DNA of 64,000 bases, taken from positions 1-64,000 of the forward strand of contig MBPM02000139.1 of NCBI GenBank assembly GCA_001695595.3, in the 5' to 3' direction. Shown in pieces: positions 53,217 to 64,000 of the stretch. Under the pieces are notes generated by a model. That model saw only the letters and a program-made list of their open reading frames with translations, was not told the DNA's origin and did no database searches. How positions within the stretch are numbered: position 1 is the first letter of the stretch; each line of letters opens with the position of its first letter. The stretch is from Plasmopara viticola. Lineage: Eukaryota; Oomycota; Peronosporomycetes; Peronosporales; Peronosporaceae. Both the position numbers and the translations under genes were made by a program.

Positions 53217-56200
53217 ACATCAACCAGCGCTTTGAAAGGAACAGCTTTCGCTAAGGTTCGCTTATATGCGTGTCTGCACATCCAGGAAGCTTTAATGGAC
53301 GTATTTATTGCCGTTGGAAGAATCAGCGCTTCAAACGGATCAGTATTCGCTCAGTTTCTTTATTTGGAGGATTGCACGAAAGCTTTCTTAGATGTATCGA
53401 TACCGTAGCCCGAATCCGCGCTTTAAACGGAGCCGTATGCGCTTAGTTACGCTTCAAACGCGTGTTTGCACGACCCGGAAGCTCAATTAAACGTATCGGA
53501 TGCCATATCACGAATCAGCGCTTCAAACGGCGCAGTATGCACTAACCTACATTTGAAACGCGTGTCTGCACGTCCAGCAAGCTCAATTGGACGTATCAGA
53601 TGCCGTAGCACGAATCAGCGCTTCAAAAGGAGCAGTATGCGCTAAGTTACGCTTGGAACGCGTGTCTGCACGTCCAGGAAGCTCAGTTGGTCGTGGCGGA
53701 TGTCGAAGCACGAATTGGCGATTCAAACGGAGCGGTGTGTGCTACGTTACGCTTTAAACGCGTGTCTGCACGTCCCGGAAGCTCAAATGGACGTGGCTGA
53801 TGCCGTAGCACGAGTCAGCGCTTCAAACGGAGCAGTACGCACAAAGTTACGCTTGAAAAGCACATCTAAGAAGCTTAATTGGACGTACCTAATGCCGTAA
53901 AACGATCAGCGCTTCAAACGGAGCAGTATGCGCCAAGTTACGCCTAAAGCGCGTGTCTGCACGTCCAGAAAGCTCAATTGTACGTATCTGATGCCGTGAT
54001 AACAGAGCAAATATTCGCAAAGTTAAACTTCGAACGCGTATCTGATCACCCGGGAAGCTAGTTTAGACGTATCTGATGCCGTAGGAAGAATCAGCGCTTT
54101 AACGGATCAGTATTCGCTGAGTTTCTTTTCTTCGCCTGTCTACCCGGAAGCTTTCTTAGATGTATCTGATGCCGTAGAACGAATCAGCGCTTCAAACGGA
54201 GCAGTATGCGCCAAGTTACGCCTTAAAGGCGTGTCTGCACTTCCAGAAAGCTCAATTGTACGTATCTGATGCCGTGATAACAGAGCAATATTCGCAAAGT
54301 TAAACTTCAAACGCGTATCTGATCACCCGGGAAGCTAGTTTAGACGTATCTGATGCCGTAGACAGAATCAGCGCTTTAACGGATCAGTTTTTTTATTCGC
54401 GTGTCTGCCCGGAAGCTTTCTTAGATGTATTTGATGCCGTAGGAAGAATTGGCGCTTCAAACGGAGCAGTGTTCGCTAAGTTGAGCTTTTAACTCGTGTT
54501 TGCACTCCCAAGAAAGCTTAATCGGACGTTTCTGATGCCGTAGGATGAACCAGCGTTTTAAACGGATCTGAACTCGCTAGGTTGCGCTTAAAATGCATGT
54601 CTTCTTAATTCGACGTATCTGACGTCGTAGGACGAACTAGCGCTTCGAACAGAGCGTTATTCGCTAAGTTAAACTGTAATCGCATATCTTAACATCCGAG
54701 TAGCTTTTTTAGATGTTTCTGATACCGGAGGAAGAATGAGCGCTTCACGGAGCAGTATTTGCTAATCACACTCATACGCGTGTCGGCACGTCCAGGAAGC
54801 TTGTTTAGACGGACCTTATGCAGTAACATCAACCAGCGCTTTGAAAGGAACAGCTTTCGCTAAGGTTCGCTTATATGCGTGTCTGCACATCCAGGAAGCT
54901 TTAATGGACGTATTTATTGCCGTTGGAAGAATCAGCGCTTCAAACGGATCAGTATTCGCTCAGTTTTTTTAATTGGAGGATTGCACGAAAGCTTTCTTAG
55001 ATGTATCAATACCGTAGCCCGAATCCGCGCTTAAAACGGAGCCGTATGCGCTTAGTTACGCTTCAAACGCGTGTTTGCACGACCAGGAAGCTCAATTAAA
55101 CGTATCGGATGCCATATCACGAATCAGCGCTTCAAACGGCGCAGTATGCACTAACCTACGCTTGAAACGCGTGTCCGCACGTCCAGCAAGCTCAACTAGA
55201 CGTATCAGATGCCGTAGCACAAATCAGCGCTTCAAAAGGAGCAGTATGCGCTAAGTTTCGCTTGGAACGCGTGTCTGCACGTCCAGGAAGCTCATTTTGT
55301 CGTGGCGGATGCCGTAGAACGAATTGGCGCTTCAAACGGAGCGGTGTGTGCTACGTTACGCTTGAAACGCGTGTCTGCTCGTCCCGGAAGCTCAAATGGA
55401 CGTAGCTGATGCCGTAGCACGAGTCAGCGCTTCAAACGGAGCAGTACGCACAAAGTTACGCTTGAAAAGCACATCTAAGAAGCTTAATTGGACGTACCTA
55501 ATGCCGTAAAACGAAACAGCGCTTCAAACGGAGCAGTATGCGCCAAGTTACGCTTGAAACGCGTGTCTGCACGTCCAGAAAGCTCAATTGTACGTATCTG
55601 ATGCCGTGATAACAGAGCAATATTCGCAAAGTTAAACTTCAAACGCGTATCTGATCACCCGGGAAGCTAGTTTTGACGTATCTGATGCCGTAGACAGAAT
55701 CAGCGCTTTAACGGATCAGTTTTTTTTATTCGCGTGTCTGCCAGGAAGCTTTCTTAGATATATTTGATGCCGTAGAACGAATCAGCGCTTCAAACGGAGC
55801 AGTATGCGTCAAGTTACGCTTGAAACGCGTGTCTGCACGTCTGGGAGGCTCAATTGTACGCATCTGATGCCGTAGTAACCAAGCGATACTCGCAAAGTTA
55901 AACTTCAAACGCGGATCTGATCACCCGGAAAGCTAGTTTAGACGTGTATGATGCCGTAGGAAGAATCAGCGCTTTAACGGATCAGTATTCGCTCAGTTTC
56001 ATTGCTTCGCGTGTCTGCCCGGAAGCTTTCTTAGATGTATTTGATGCCGTCGAAGGAATTGGCACTATAAAACGGAGCAGTGTTCGCTAAGTTGATCTTT
56101 TAACTCGTGTTTGCACTCCCAAGAAAGCTTAACCGGACGTTTCTGATGCCGTAGGATGAACCAGCGTTTTAAACGGATCTGAACTCGCTAGGTTGCGCTT

Positions 56201-59200
56201 AAAATGCATGTCTTCTTAATTCGACGTATCTGACGTCGTAGGACGAACTAGCGCTTCGAACAGAGCGTTATTCGCTAAGTTAAACTTAAATCGCATATCT
56301 GAACATCCGAGTAGCTTTTTTAGATGTTTCTGATACCGGAGGAAGAATCAGCGCTTCACGGAGCAGTATTTGCTAATCACACTCATACGCGTGTCGGCAC
56401 GTCCAGGAAGCTTGTTTAGACGGACCTTATGCAGTAACATCAACCAGCGCTTTGAAAGGAACAGCTTTCGCTAAGGTTCGCTTATATGCGTGTCTGCACA
56501 TCCAGGAAGCTTTAATGGACGTATTTATTGCCGTTGGAAGAATCAGCGCTTCAAACGGATCAGTATTCGCTCAGTTTCTTTATTTGGAGGATTGCACGAA
56601 AGCTTTCTTAGATGTATCGATACCGTAGCCCGAATCCGCGCTTTAAACGGAGCCGTATGCGCTTAGTTACGCTTCAAACGCGTGTTTGCACGACCAGGAA
56701 GCTCAATTAAACGTATCGGATGCCATATCACGAATCAGCGCTTCAAACGGCGCAGTATGCACTAACCTACATTTGAAACGCGTGTCTGCACGTCCAGCAA
56801 GCTCAACTAGACGTATCAGATGCCGTAGCACGAATCAGCGCTTCAAAAGGAGCAGTATGAGCTAAGTTACGCTTGGAACGCGTGTCTGCACGTCCAGGAA
56901 GCTCAGTTGGTCGTGGCGGATGTCGAAGCACGAATTGGCGATTCAAACGGAGCGGTGTGTGCTACGTTACGCTTTAAACGCGTGTCTGCACGTCCCGGAA
57001 GCTCAAATGGACGTGGCTGATGCCGTAGCACGAGTCAGCGCTTCAAACGGAGCAGTACGCACAAAGTTACGCTTGAAAAGCACATCTAAGAAGCTTAATT
57101 GGACGTACCTAATGCCGTAAAACGATCAGCGCTTCAAACGGAGCAGTATGCGCCAAGTTACGCCTAAAGCGCGTGTCTGCACGTCCAGAAAGCTCAATTG
57201 TACGTATCTGATGCCGTGATAACAGAGCAAATATTCGCAAAGTTAAACTTCGAACGCGTATCTGATCACCCGGGAAGCTAGTTTAGACGTATCTGATGCC
57301 GTAGGAAGAATCAGCGCTTTAACGGATCAGTATTCGCTGAGTTTCTTTTCTTCGCCTGTCTACCCGGAAGCTTTCTTAGATGTATCTGATGCCGTAGAAC
57401 GAATCAGCGCTTCAAACGGAGCAGTATGCGCCAAGTTACGCCTTAAAGGCGTGTCTGCACTTCCAGAAAGCTCAATTGTACGTATCTGATGCCGTGATAA
57501 CAGAGCAATATTCGCAAAGTTAAACTTCAAACGCGTATCTGATCACCCGGGAAGCTAGTTTACACGTATCTGATGCCGTAGACAGAATCAGCGCTTTAAC
57601 GGATCAGTTTTTTTTATTCGCGTGTCTGCCCGGAAGCTTTCTTAGATGTATTTGATGCCGTAGGAAGAATTGGCGCTTCAAACGGAGCAGTGTTCGCTAA
57701 GTTGAGCTTTTAACTCGTGTTTGCACTCCCAAGAAAGCTTAATCGGACGTTTCTGATGCCGTAGGATGAACCAGCGTTTTAAACGGATCTGAACTCGCTA
57801 GGTTGCGCTTAAAATGCATGTCTTCTTAATTCGACGTATCTGACGTCGTAGGACGAACTAGCGCTTCGAACAGAGCGTTATTCGCTAAGTTAAACTGTAA
57901 TCGCATATCTTAACATCCGAGTAGCTTTTTTAGATGTTTCTGATACCGGAGGAAGAATGAGCGCTTCACGGAGCAGTATTTGCTAATCACACTCATACGC
58001 GTGTCGGCACGTCCAGGAAGCTTGTTTAGACGGACCTTATGCAGTAACATCAACCAGCGCTTTGAAAGGAACAGCTTTCGCTAAGGTTCGCTTATATGCG
58101 TGTCTGCACATCCAGGAAGCTTTAATGGACGTATTTATTGCCGTTGGAAGAATCAGCGCTTCAAACGGATCAGTATTCGCTCAGTTTTTTTAATTGGAGG
58201 ATTGCACGAAAGCTTTCTTAGATGTATCAATACCGTAGCCCGAATCCGCGCTTAAAACGGAGCCGTATGCGCTTAGTTACGCTTCAAACGCGTGTTTGCA
58301 CGACCAGGAAGCTCAATTAAACGTATCGGATGCCATATCACGAATCAGCGCTTCAAACGGCGCAGTATGCACTAACCTACGCTTGAAACGCGTGTCCGCA
58401 CGTCCAGCAAGCTCAACTAGACGTATCAGATGCCGTAGCACAAATCAGCGCTTCAAAAGGAGCAGTATGCGCTAAGTTTCGCTTGGAACGCGTGTCTGCA
58501 CGTCCAGGAAGCTCATTTTGTCGTGGCGGATGCCGTAGAACGAATTGGCGCTTCAAACGGAGCGGTGTGTGCTACGTTACGCTTGAAACGCGTGTCTGCT
58601 CGTCCCGGAAGCTCAAATGGACGTAGCTGATGCCGTAGCACGAGTCAGCGCTTCAAACGGAGCAGTACGCACAAAGTTACGCTTGAAAAGCACATCTAAG
58701 AAGCTTAATTGGACGTACCTAATGCCGTAAAACGAAACAGCGCTTCAAACGGAGCAGTATGCGCCAAGTTACGCTTGAAACGCGTGTCTGCACGTCCAGA
58801 AAGCTCAATTGTACGTATCTGATGCCGTGATAACAGAGCAATATTCGCAAAGTTAAACTTCAAACGCGTATCTGATCACCCGGGAAGCTAGTTTTGACGT
58901 ATCTGATGCCGTAGACAGAATCAGCGCTTTAACGGATCAGTTTTTTTTATTCGCGTGTCTGCCAGGAAGCTTTCTTAGATATATTTGATGCCGTAGAACG
59001 AATCAGCGCTTCAAACGGAGCAGTATGCGTCAAGTTACGCTTGAAACGCGTGTCTGCACGTCTGGGAGGCTCAATTGTACGCATCTGATGCCGTAGTAAC
59101 CAAGCGATACTCGCAAAGTTAAACTTCAAACGCGGATCTGATCACCCGGAAAGCTAGTTTAGACGTGTATGATGCCGTAGGAAGAATCAGCGCTTTAACG

Positions 59201-59779
59201 GATCAGTATTCGCTCAGTTTCATTGCTTCGCGTGTCTGCCCGGAAGCTTTCTTAGATGTATTTGATGCCGTCGAAGGAATTGGCACTATAAAACGGAGCA
59301 GTGTTCGCTAAGTTGATCTTTTAACTCGTGTTTGCACTCCCAAGAAAGCTTAACCGGACGTTTCTGATGCCGTAGGATGAACCAGCGTTTTAAACGGATC
59401 TGAACTCGCTAGGTTGCGCTTAAAATGCATGTCTTCTTAATTCGACGTATCTGACGTCGTAGGACGAACTAGCGCTTCGAACAGAGCGTTATTCGCTAAG
59501 TTAAACTTAAATCGCATATCTGAACATCCGAGTAGCTTTTTTAGATGTTTCTGATACCGGAGGAAGAATCAGCGCTTCACGGAGCAGTATTTGCTAATCA
59601 CACTCATACGCGTGTCGGCACGTCCAGGAAGCTTGTTTAGACGGACCTTATGCAGTAACATCAACCAGCGCTTTGAAAGGAACAGCTTTCGCTAAGGTTC
59701 GCTTATATGCGTGTCTGCACATCCAGGAAGCTTTAATGGACGTATTTATTGCCGTTGGAAGAATCAGCGCTTCAAACGG
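53146..59779 (+). repeat. 3,220-bp repeat made of two diverged 1,610-bp halves, ~2.06 copies
   Basis: The GTCGTGGCGGATG landmark monomer falls at 53,670, 55,279, 56,890 and 58,500, i.e. every 1,610 bp. Two versions alternate: GATGTCGAAGCACG at 53,670 and 56,890, and GATGCCGTAGAACG at 55,279 and 58,500. Copies 3,220-3,221 bp apart are nearly identical, while the 1,610-bp halves differ more. A 1.6-kb unit was evidently duplicated and diverged, and the dimer was then re-amplified. Short T runs (about 6-9) vary in length between copies, for example near 54,386, 55,720, 57,607 and 58,941. Confidence 0.93.
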
Positions 59780-60950
59780 ATCAATATTCGCTGAGTTTCT
59801 TTTATCGGAGGATTGCACGAAAGCTTTCTTAGATGTATCGATACCGTAGCCCGAATCCGCGCTTTAAACGGAGCCTTATGCGCTAAGTTACGCTTCAAAC
59901 GCGTGTCCGCACGACCAGGAAGCTCAATTAAACGTATCTGATGCCGTAGCACGAATCAGCGCTTCAAACGGCGCAGTATGCACTAACCTACGCTTGAAAC
60001 GCGTGTCCGCACGTCCAGCAAGCTCGATTGGACGTATCGGATGCCGTAGCACGAATTGGCGCTTCAAACGGAGCGGTGTGTGCTACGTTACGCTTAAAAC
60101 GCGTGTCTGCACGTCCCGGAAGCTCAAATGGACGTAGCTGATGCCGTAGCACGAGTCAGCGCTTCAAACGGAGCAGTGCGCGCAAAGTTACGCTTGAAAA
60201 GCACATCCAAGAAGCTTAATTGGACGTACCTAATGCCGTAAAACGAATCAGCGCTTCAAACGGAGCGGTATGCGCCAAGTTACGCTTAAAACGCGTGTCT
60301 GCGCGTCCGGAAAGCTCAATTGTACGCATCTGATGCCGTGATAACAGAGCAATATTCGCAAAGTTAAACTTCAAACGCGTATCTGATCACCCGGGAAGCT
60401 AGTTTTGACGTATCTGATGCCGTAGACAGAATCAGCGCTTTAACGGATCAGTATTCACTCAGTTTTTTTGATTCGCGTGTCTGCCCGGAAGCTTTCTTAG
60501 ATGTATTTGATAACGTAGGAAGAATTGGCGCTTCAAACGGAGCAGTGTTCGCTAAGTTGGGCTTTTAACTCGTGTTTGCACTCCCAAGAAAGCTTCACCG
60601 GACGTATCTGATGCCGTAGGATGAACCAGTGTTTTCAACGGATCTGAACTCGCTAGGTTGCGCTTAAAATGCATGTCTGCTTAATTCGACGTATCTGACG
60701 TCGTGGGACGAGCTAGCGCTTCGTACAGAGCGTCATTCGCTAAGTTAAACTTAAATCGCATATCTGAACATCCGAGTAGCTTTCTTAGATGTATCTGATG
60801 CCGTAAGAAGAATCAGCGCTTGAATCGGAGCAGTATTTGCTAACGTACACTTATACGCGTGTCGGCACGTCCAGCAAGCTCAATTGGACGTATAAGATGC
60901 CGTAGCATGAATCAGCGCTTTAAACGGAGCAGTATGCGCTAAGTTTCGCT
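59780..60950 (+). repeat. Zone III monomers resembling 50.15-50.7 kb
   Basis: After the 3,220-bp block the landmark CGTGATAACAGAGC monomer appears at 60,337. About 500 bp around it match the block near 50,255 at an offset of 10,082 bp, including the shared GCTAAGTTGGGC variant and CTTCACCGG. A hybrid monomer at about 60,010 joins a CCAGCAAGCTC start to a CGAATTGGCGCTTC middle. Confidence 0.82.
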
Positions 60951-63900
60951 TGGAACGCGTGTCTGCACGTTCAGAAAGCTCAATTGTACGTATCTGATGC
61001 CGTGATAACAGAGCAATATTCGCAAAGTTAAACTTCAAACGCGTATCTGATCACCCGGGAAGCTAGTTTAGACGTATCTGATGCCGTAGACAGAATCAGC
61101 GCTTTTTCGGGTCAGTATTCGCTCAGTTTCTTTGATTCGCGTGTCTGCCCGGAAGCTTTCTTAGATGTATTTGATGCCGTAGGAAGAATTGGCGCTTCAA
61201 ACGGAGCAGTGTTCGCTAAGTTGAGTTTTAAACTCGTGCTTGCACTCCCAAGAAAGCTTTACCGGACGTATCTGATGCCGTAGGATGAACCAGCGTTTTC
61301 AACGGATCAGAACTCGCTAGGTTGCGCTTAAAATTCATGTCTGCATAATTCGACGTATCTAACGTCGTACGACGAGCTAGCGCTTCGTATAGAGCAATAT
61401 TCGCTAAGTTAAACTTAAATAGCATATATATACATTCGAGTAGCTTTTTTAGATGTATCTGATGCCGTAGAAAGAATTAACGTTTCAAACGGATCAGTAT
61501 TAGCTAAGTTTCACTTATATGCGTGTGTGCACGTCCAGGGAAGCTCGTTTAGACGTATCTGATGCAGTAGGATGAACCAGCTCTTTAAACTGAACAGCAT
61601 TTGTTAAGGTTTGCTCTTACGCGTGTCTGCACATCCGGAAGGTTTAAATGAATGTACCTAATGCCGTTTGAAGAATCAGCGCTTAAAACAGATTAGTAAT
61701 AGCTCAGTTACTTTTAATCGCGTGTCGTCACGAAAGCTTTCTTAGATGTATTTGATGCCGTCGAAGGAATTGGCGCTATAAAACGGAGCAGTGTTCGCTA
61801 TATGAGCTTTTAACTCGCGTTTGCACTCCCAAGGAAGCTTAACCGGACGTATCTGTTGCTGTAGGATGAACCAGCGTTTTAAACGGATCTGAATTCGTTA
61901 GGTTGCGCTTAGAATGCATGTCTGATTAATTCGACGTATCTGACGTCGTAGGACGAACTAGCGCTTCGAACAGAGCGTTATTCGCTAAGTAAAACTTCAA
62001 TCGCATATCTTAACATCCGAGTAGCTTTTTTAGATGTTTCTGATACCGGAGGAAGAATCAGCGCTTATCGGAGCAGTATTTGCTAATCACACTCATACGC
62101 GTGTCGGCACGTCCAGGAAGCTTGTTTAGACGGACCTTATGCAGTAGCATCAACCAGCGCTTTGAAAGGAACAGCTTTCGCTAAGGTTCGCTTATATGCG
62201 TGTCTGCACATCCAGGAAGCTTAATTGGACGTATTTAATGCCGTTGGAAGAATCAGCGCTTCAAACGAATCAGTATTCGCTCAAATTTTTTAATTGGAGG
62301 ATTGCACGAAAGCTTTCTTAGATGTATCGATACCGTAGCCCGAATCCGCGCTTTAAACGGAGCCGTATGCGCTAAGTTACGCTTCAAACGCGTGTCTACA
62401 CGACCAGGAAGCTCAATTAGACGTATCTAATGCCATATCACGAATCAGCGCTTCAAACGGCGCAGTATGCACTAACCTACGCTCGAAACGCGTGTCCGCA
62501 CGTCCAGCAAGCTCAATTGGACGTAACAGATGCCGTAGCACGAATCAGCGCTTCAAAAGGAGCGGTATGCGCTAAGTTACGCTTGGAACGCGTGTCTGCA
62601 CGTCCTGGAAGCTCAATTGGTCGTGGCGGATGTCGTAGCACGAATTGGCGCTTCAAACGGAGCGGTATGTGCTTCGTTACGCTTAAAACGCGTGTCTGCA
62701 CGTCCCGGAAGCTCAAATGGACGTAGCTGATGCCGTAGCACGAGTCAGCGCTTCAAACGGAGTAGTGCGCGAAAAGTTACGCTTGAAAAGCACATCCAAG
62801 AAGCTTAATTGGACGTACCTAATGCCGTTGAACGAATCAGCGCTTCAAACGGAGCAGTATGCGCCAAGTTACGCTTAAAACGCGTGTCTGCACGTCCAGA
62901 AAGCTCAATTGTACGTATCTGATGCCCTGATAACAGAGAAATATTCGCAAAGTTAAACTTCAAACACGTATCTGATCACCCGGGAAGCTAGTTTAGACGT
63001 ATCTGATGCTGTAGACAGAATCAGCGCTCTAACGGATCAGTATTCACTCAGTTTCTTTGATTCGCGTGTCTGCCCGGAAGCTTTCTTAGATGAATTTGAT
63101 GCCGTTGGAAGAATTGGCGCTTTAGACGGAGCAGTGTTCGCTAAGTTGAGTTTTAAACTCGTGCTTGCACTCCCAAGAAAGCTTTACCGGACGTATCTGA
63201 TGCCGTAGGATGAACCAGCGTTTTCAACGGATCAGAACTCGCTAGGTTGCGCTTAAAATTCATGTCTGCATAATTCGACGTATCTAACGTCGTACGACGA
63301 GCTAGCGCTTCGTATAGAGCAATATTCGCTAAGTTAAACTTAAATAGCATATATATACATTCGAGTAGCTTTTTTAGATGTATCTGATGCCGTAGAAAGA
63401 ATTAACGTTTCAAACGGATCAGTATTAGCTAAGTTACACTTATATGCGTGTGTGCACGTCCAGGGAAGCTCGTTTAGACGTATCTGATGCAGTAGGATGA
63501 ACCAGCTCTTTAAACTGAACAGCATTTGTTAAGGTTTGCTCTTACGCGTGTCTGCACATCCGGAAGGTTTAAATGAATGTACCTAATGCCGTTTGAAGAA
63601 TCAGCGCTTAAAACAGATTAGTAATAGCTCAGTTACTTTTAATCGCGTGTCGTCACAAAAGCGTTCTTATATGTATTTGATGCCGTAGAAAGAATTGGTG
63701 CTTCAAGCGGAGCAGTGTTCGCTATGTGAGCTTTTAACTCGCGTTTGCACTCTTAAGGAAGCTTAACCGGACGTATCTGTTGCTGTAGGATGAACCAGCG
63801 TTTTAAACGGATCTGAATTCGTTAGGTTGCGCTTAAAATGCATGTCTGCTTAATTCGACGTATCTGACGTCGTACGACGAACTAGCGCTTCGTACAGAGC

Positions 63901-64000
63901 GTTATTCGCTGAGTTAAACTTAAATCGCATATCTGAACATCCGAGTAGCTTTCTTAGATATATCTGATGCCGGAGGAAGAATCAGCGCTTCAAACGGAGC
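60951..64000 (+). repeat. 1,925-bp higher-order repeat, about 1.6 copies, cut by the window end
   Basis: The landmark CGTGATAACAGAGC monomer at 61,001 recurs at 62,926 as CCTGATAACAGAG. The following 1.1 kb is nearly the same in both copies, including ATTCATGTCTGCATAATTCG and AGCATATATATACATTCGAG. The second copy reaches base 64,000 and must continue outside the window. Confidence 0.88.
61730..62146 (+). repeat. Segment identical to 52,800-53,216
   Basis: Partner of the 417-bp identical segment 8,930 bp upstream. It lies inside the first 1,925-bp unit, so recent copying joined blocks with different higher-order registers. Confidence 0.88.

Larger units (their letters stand above)
1..64000. 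other. No gene detected: satellite throughout
   Basis: I read the window for genes on both strands. Stop-free frames never exceed 165 codons (minus strand, 43,991-44,488). The longer ones are one 100-bp repeat translated successively in its three frames, giving families such as KRCFVLR..RPIE, PFEALLCPSASGTS and GIRYDQLSFLDVQTRV from the same DNA. Plus-strand frames do the same (VARISASNGAVCAKLRL, QTAQYELRYAQNTCLH). There is no domain, signal peptide, initiation context or conserved frame. I also saw no transposon, tRNA, rRNA, telomere repeat or long non-satellite interval. Confidence 0.9.

Noticed and set aside
53975..62990. CCCGGG/TGATCACCCGGGAAGC motif recurring as a regulatory or integration site
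   Set aside because: It is simply a fixed feature of one zone III monomer class, inherited with every HOR copy. Nothing independent suggests function.

Overview
The whole 64 kb window is head-to-tail tandem satellite DNA built on a monomer of about 100 bp (98-100 bp variants). I find no protein-coding gene, rRNA, tRNA, transposon, CRISPR array or telomere repeat. All monomers read in the same direction on the + strand. This points to a eukaryotic centromeric or pericentromeric array, although the sequence does not prove centromere function. The core monomer is 54% GC and carries 11 CpGs per 100 bp (observed/expected about 1.5). CpG has therefore not decayed by methylation. That fits groups with high-CpG genomes such as many Hymenoptera, but I cannot name the species.

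Layout: (1) 1-30,331 is a nearly invariant core of about 300 monomers. Almost all variation sits at one central site (monomer bases 56-58), which exists as TTA (T), AAA (A) or a 2-bp deletion (D, 98 bp). The first 1.4 kb is irregular, 27.9-29.6 kb is A-rich, and 29,632-30,331 is a short edge zone. (2) 30,332-42,819 holds five diverged monomer classes (called a-e here) in 5-mer and 8-mer higher-order repeats (HORs), including a 999-bp 10-mer repeated 3.75 times at 37,461-41,207. (3) 42,820-48,792 holds another set of classes, with a 599-bp 6-mer followed by a 1,297-bp 13-mer. (4) 48,793-64,000 is the most diverged zone, with HORs of about 1,143, 389, 1,610/3,220 and 1,925 bp, plus patches of identity between blocks 9-10 kb apart.

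The arrangement looks layered: a young, homogenised core and progressively older HOR layers on its right flank. Only one flank is visible, and both window ends cut through satellite. Open frames here, up to 165 codons, are read-through of the 100-bp repeat. They rotate through all three frames of the same monomer and are not genes, so no CDS is listed. Copy counts and identities are by eye.
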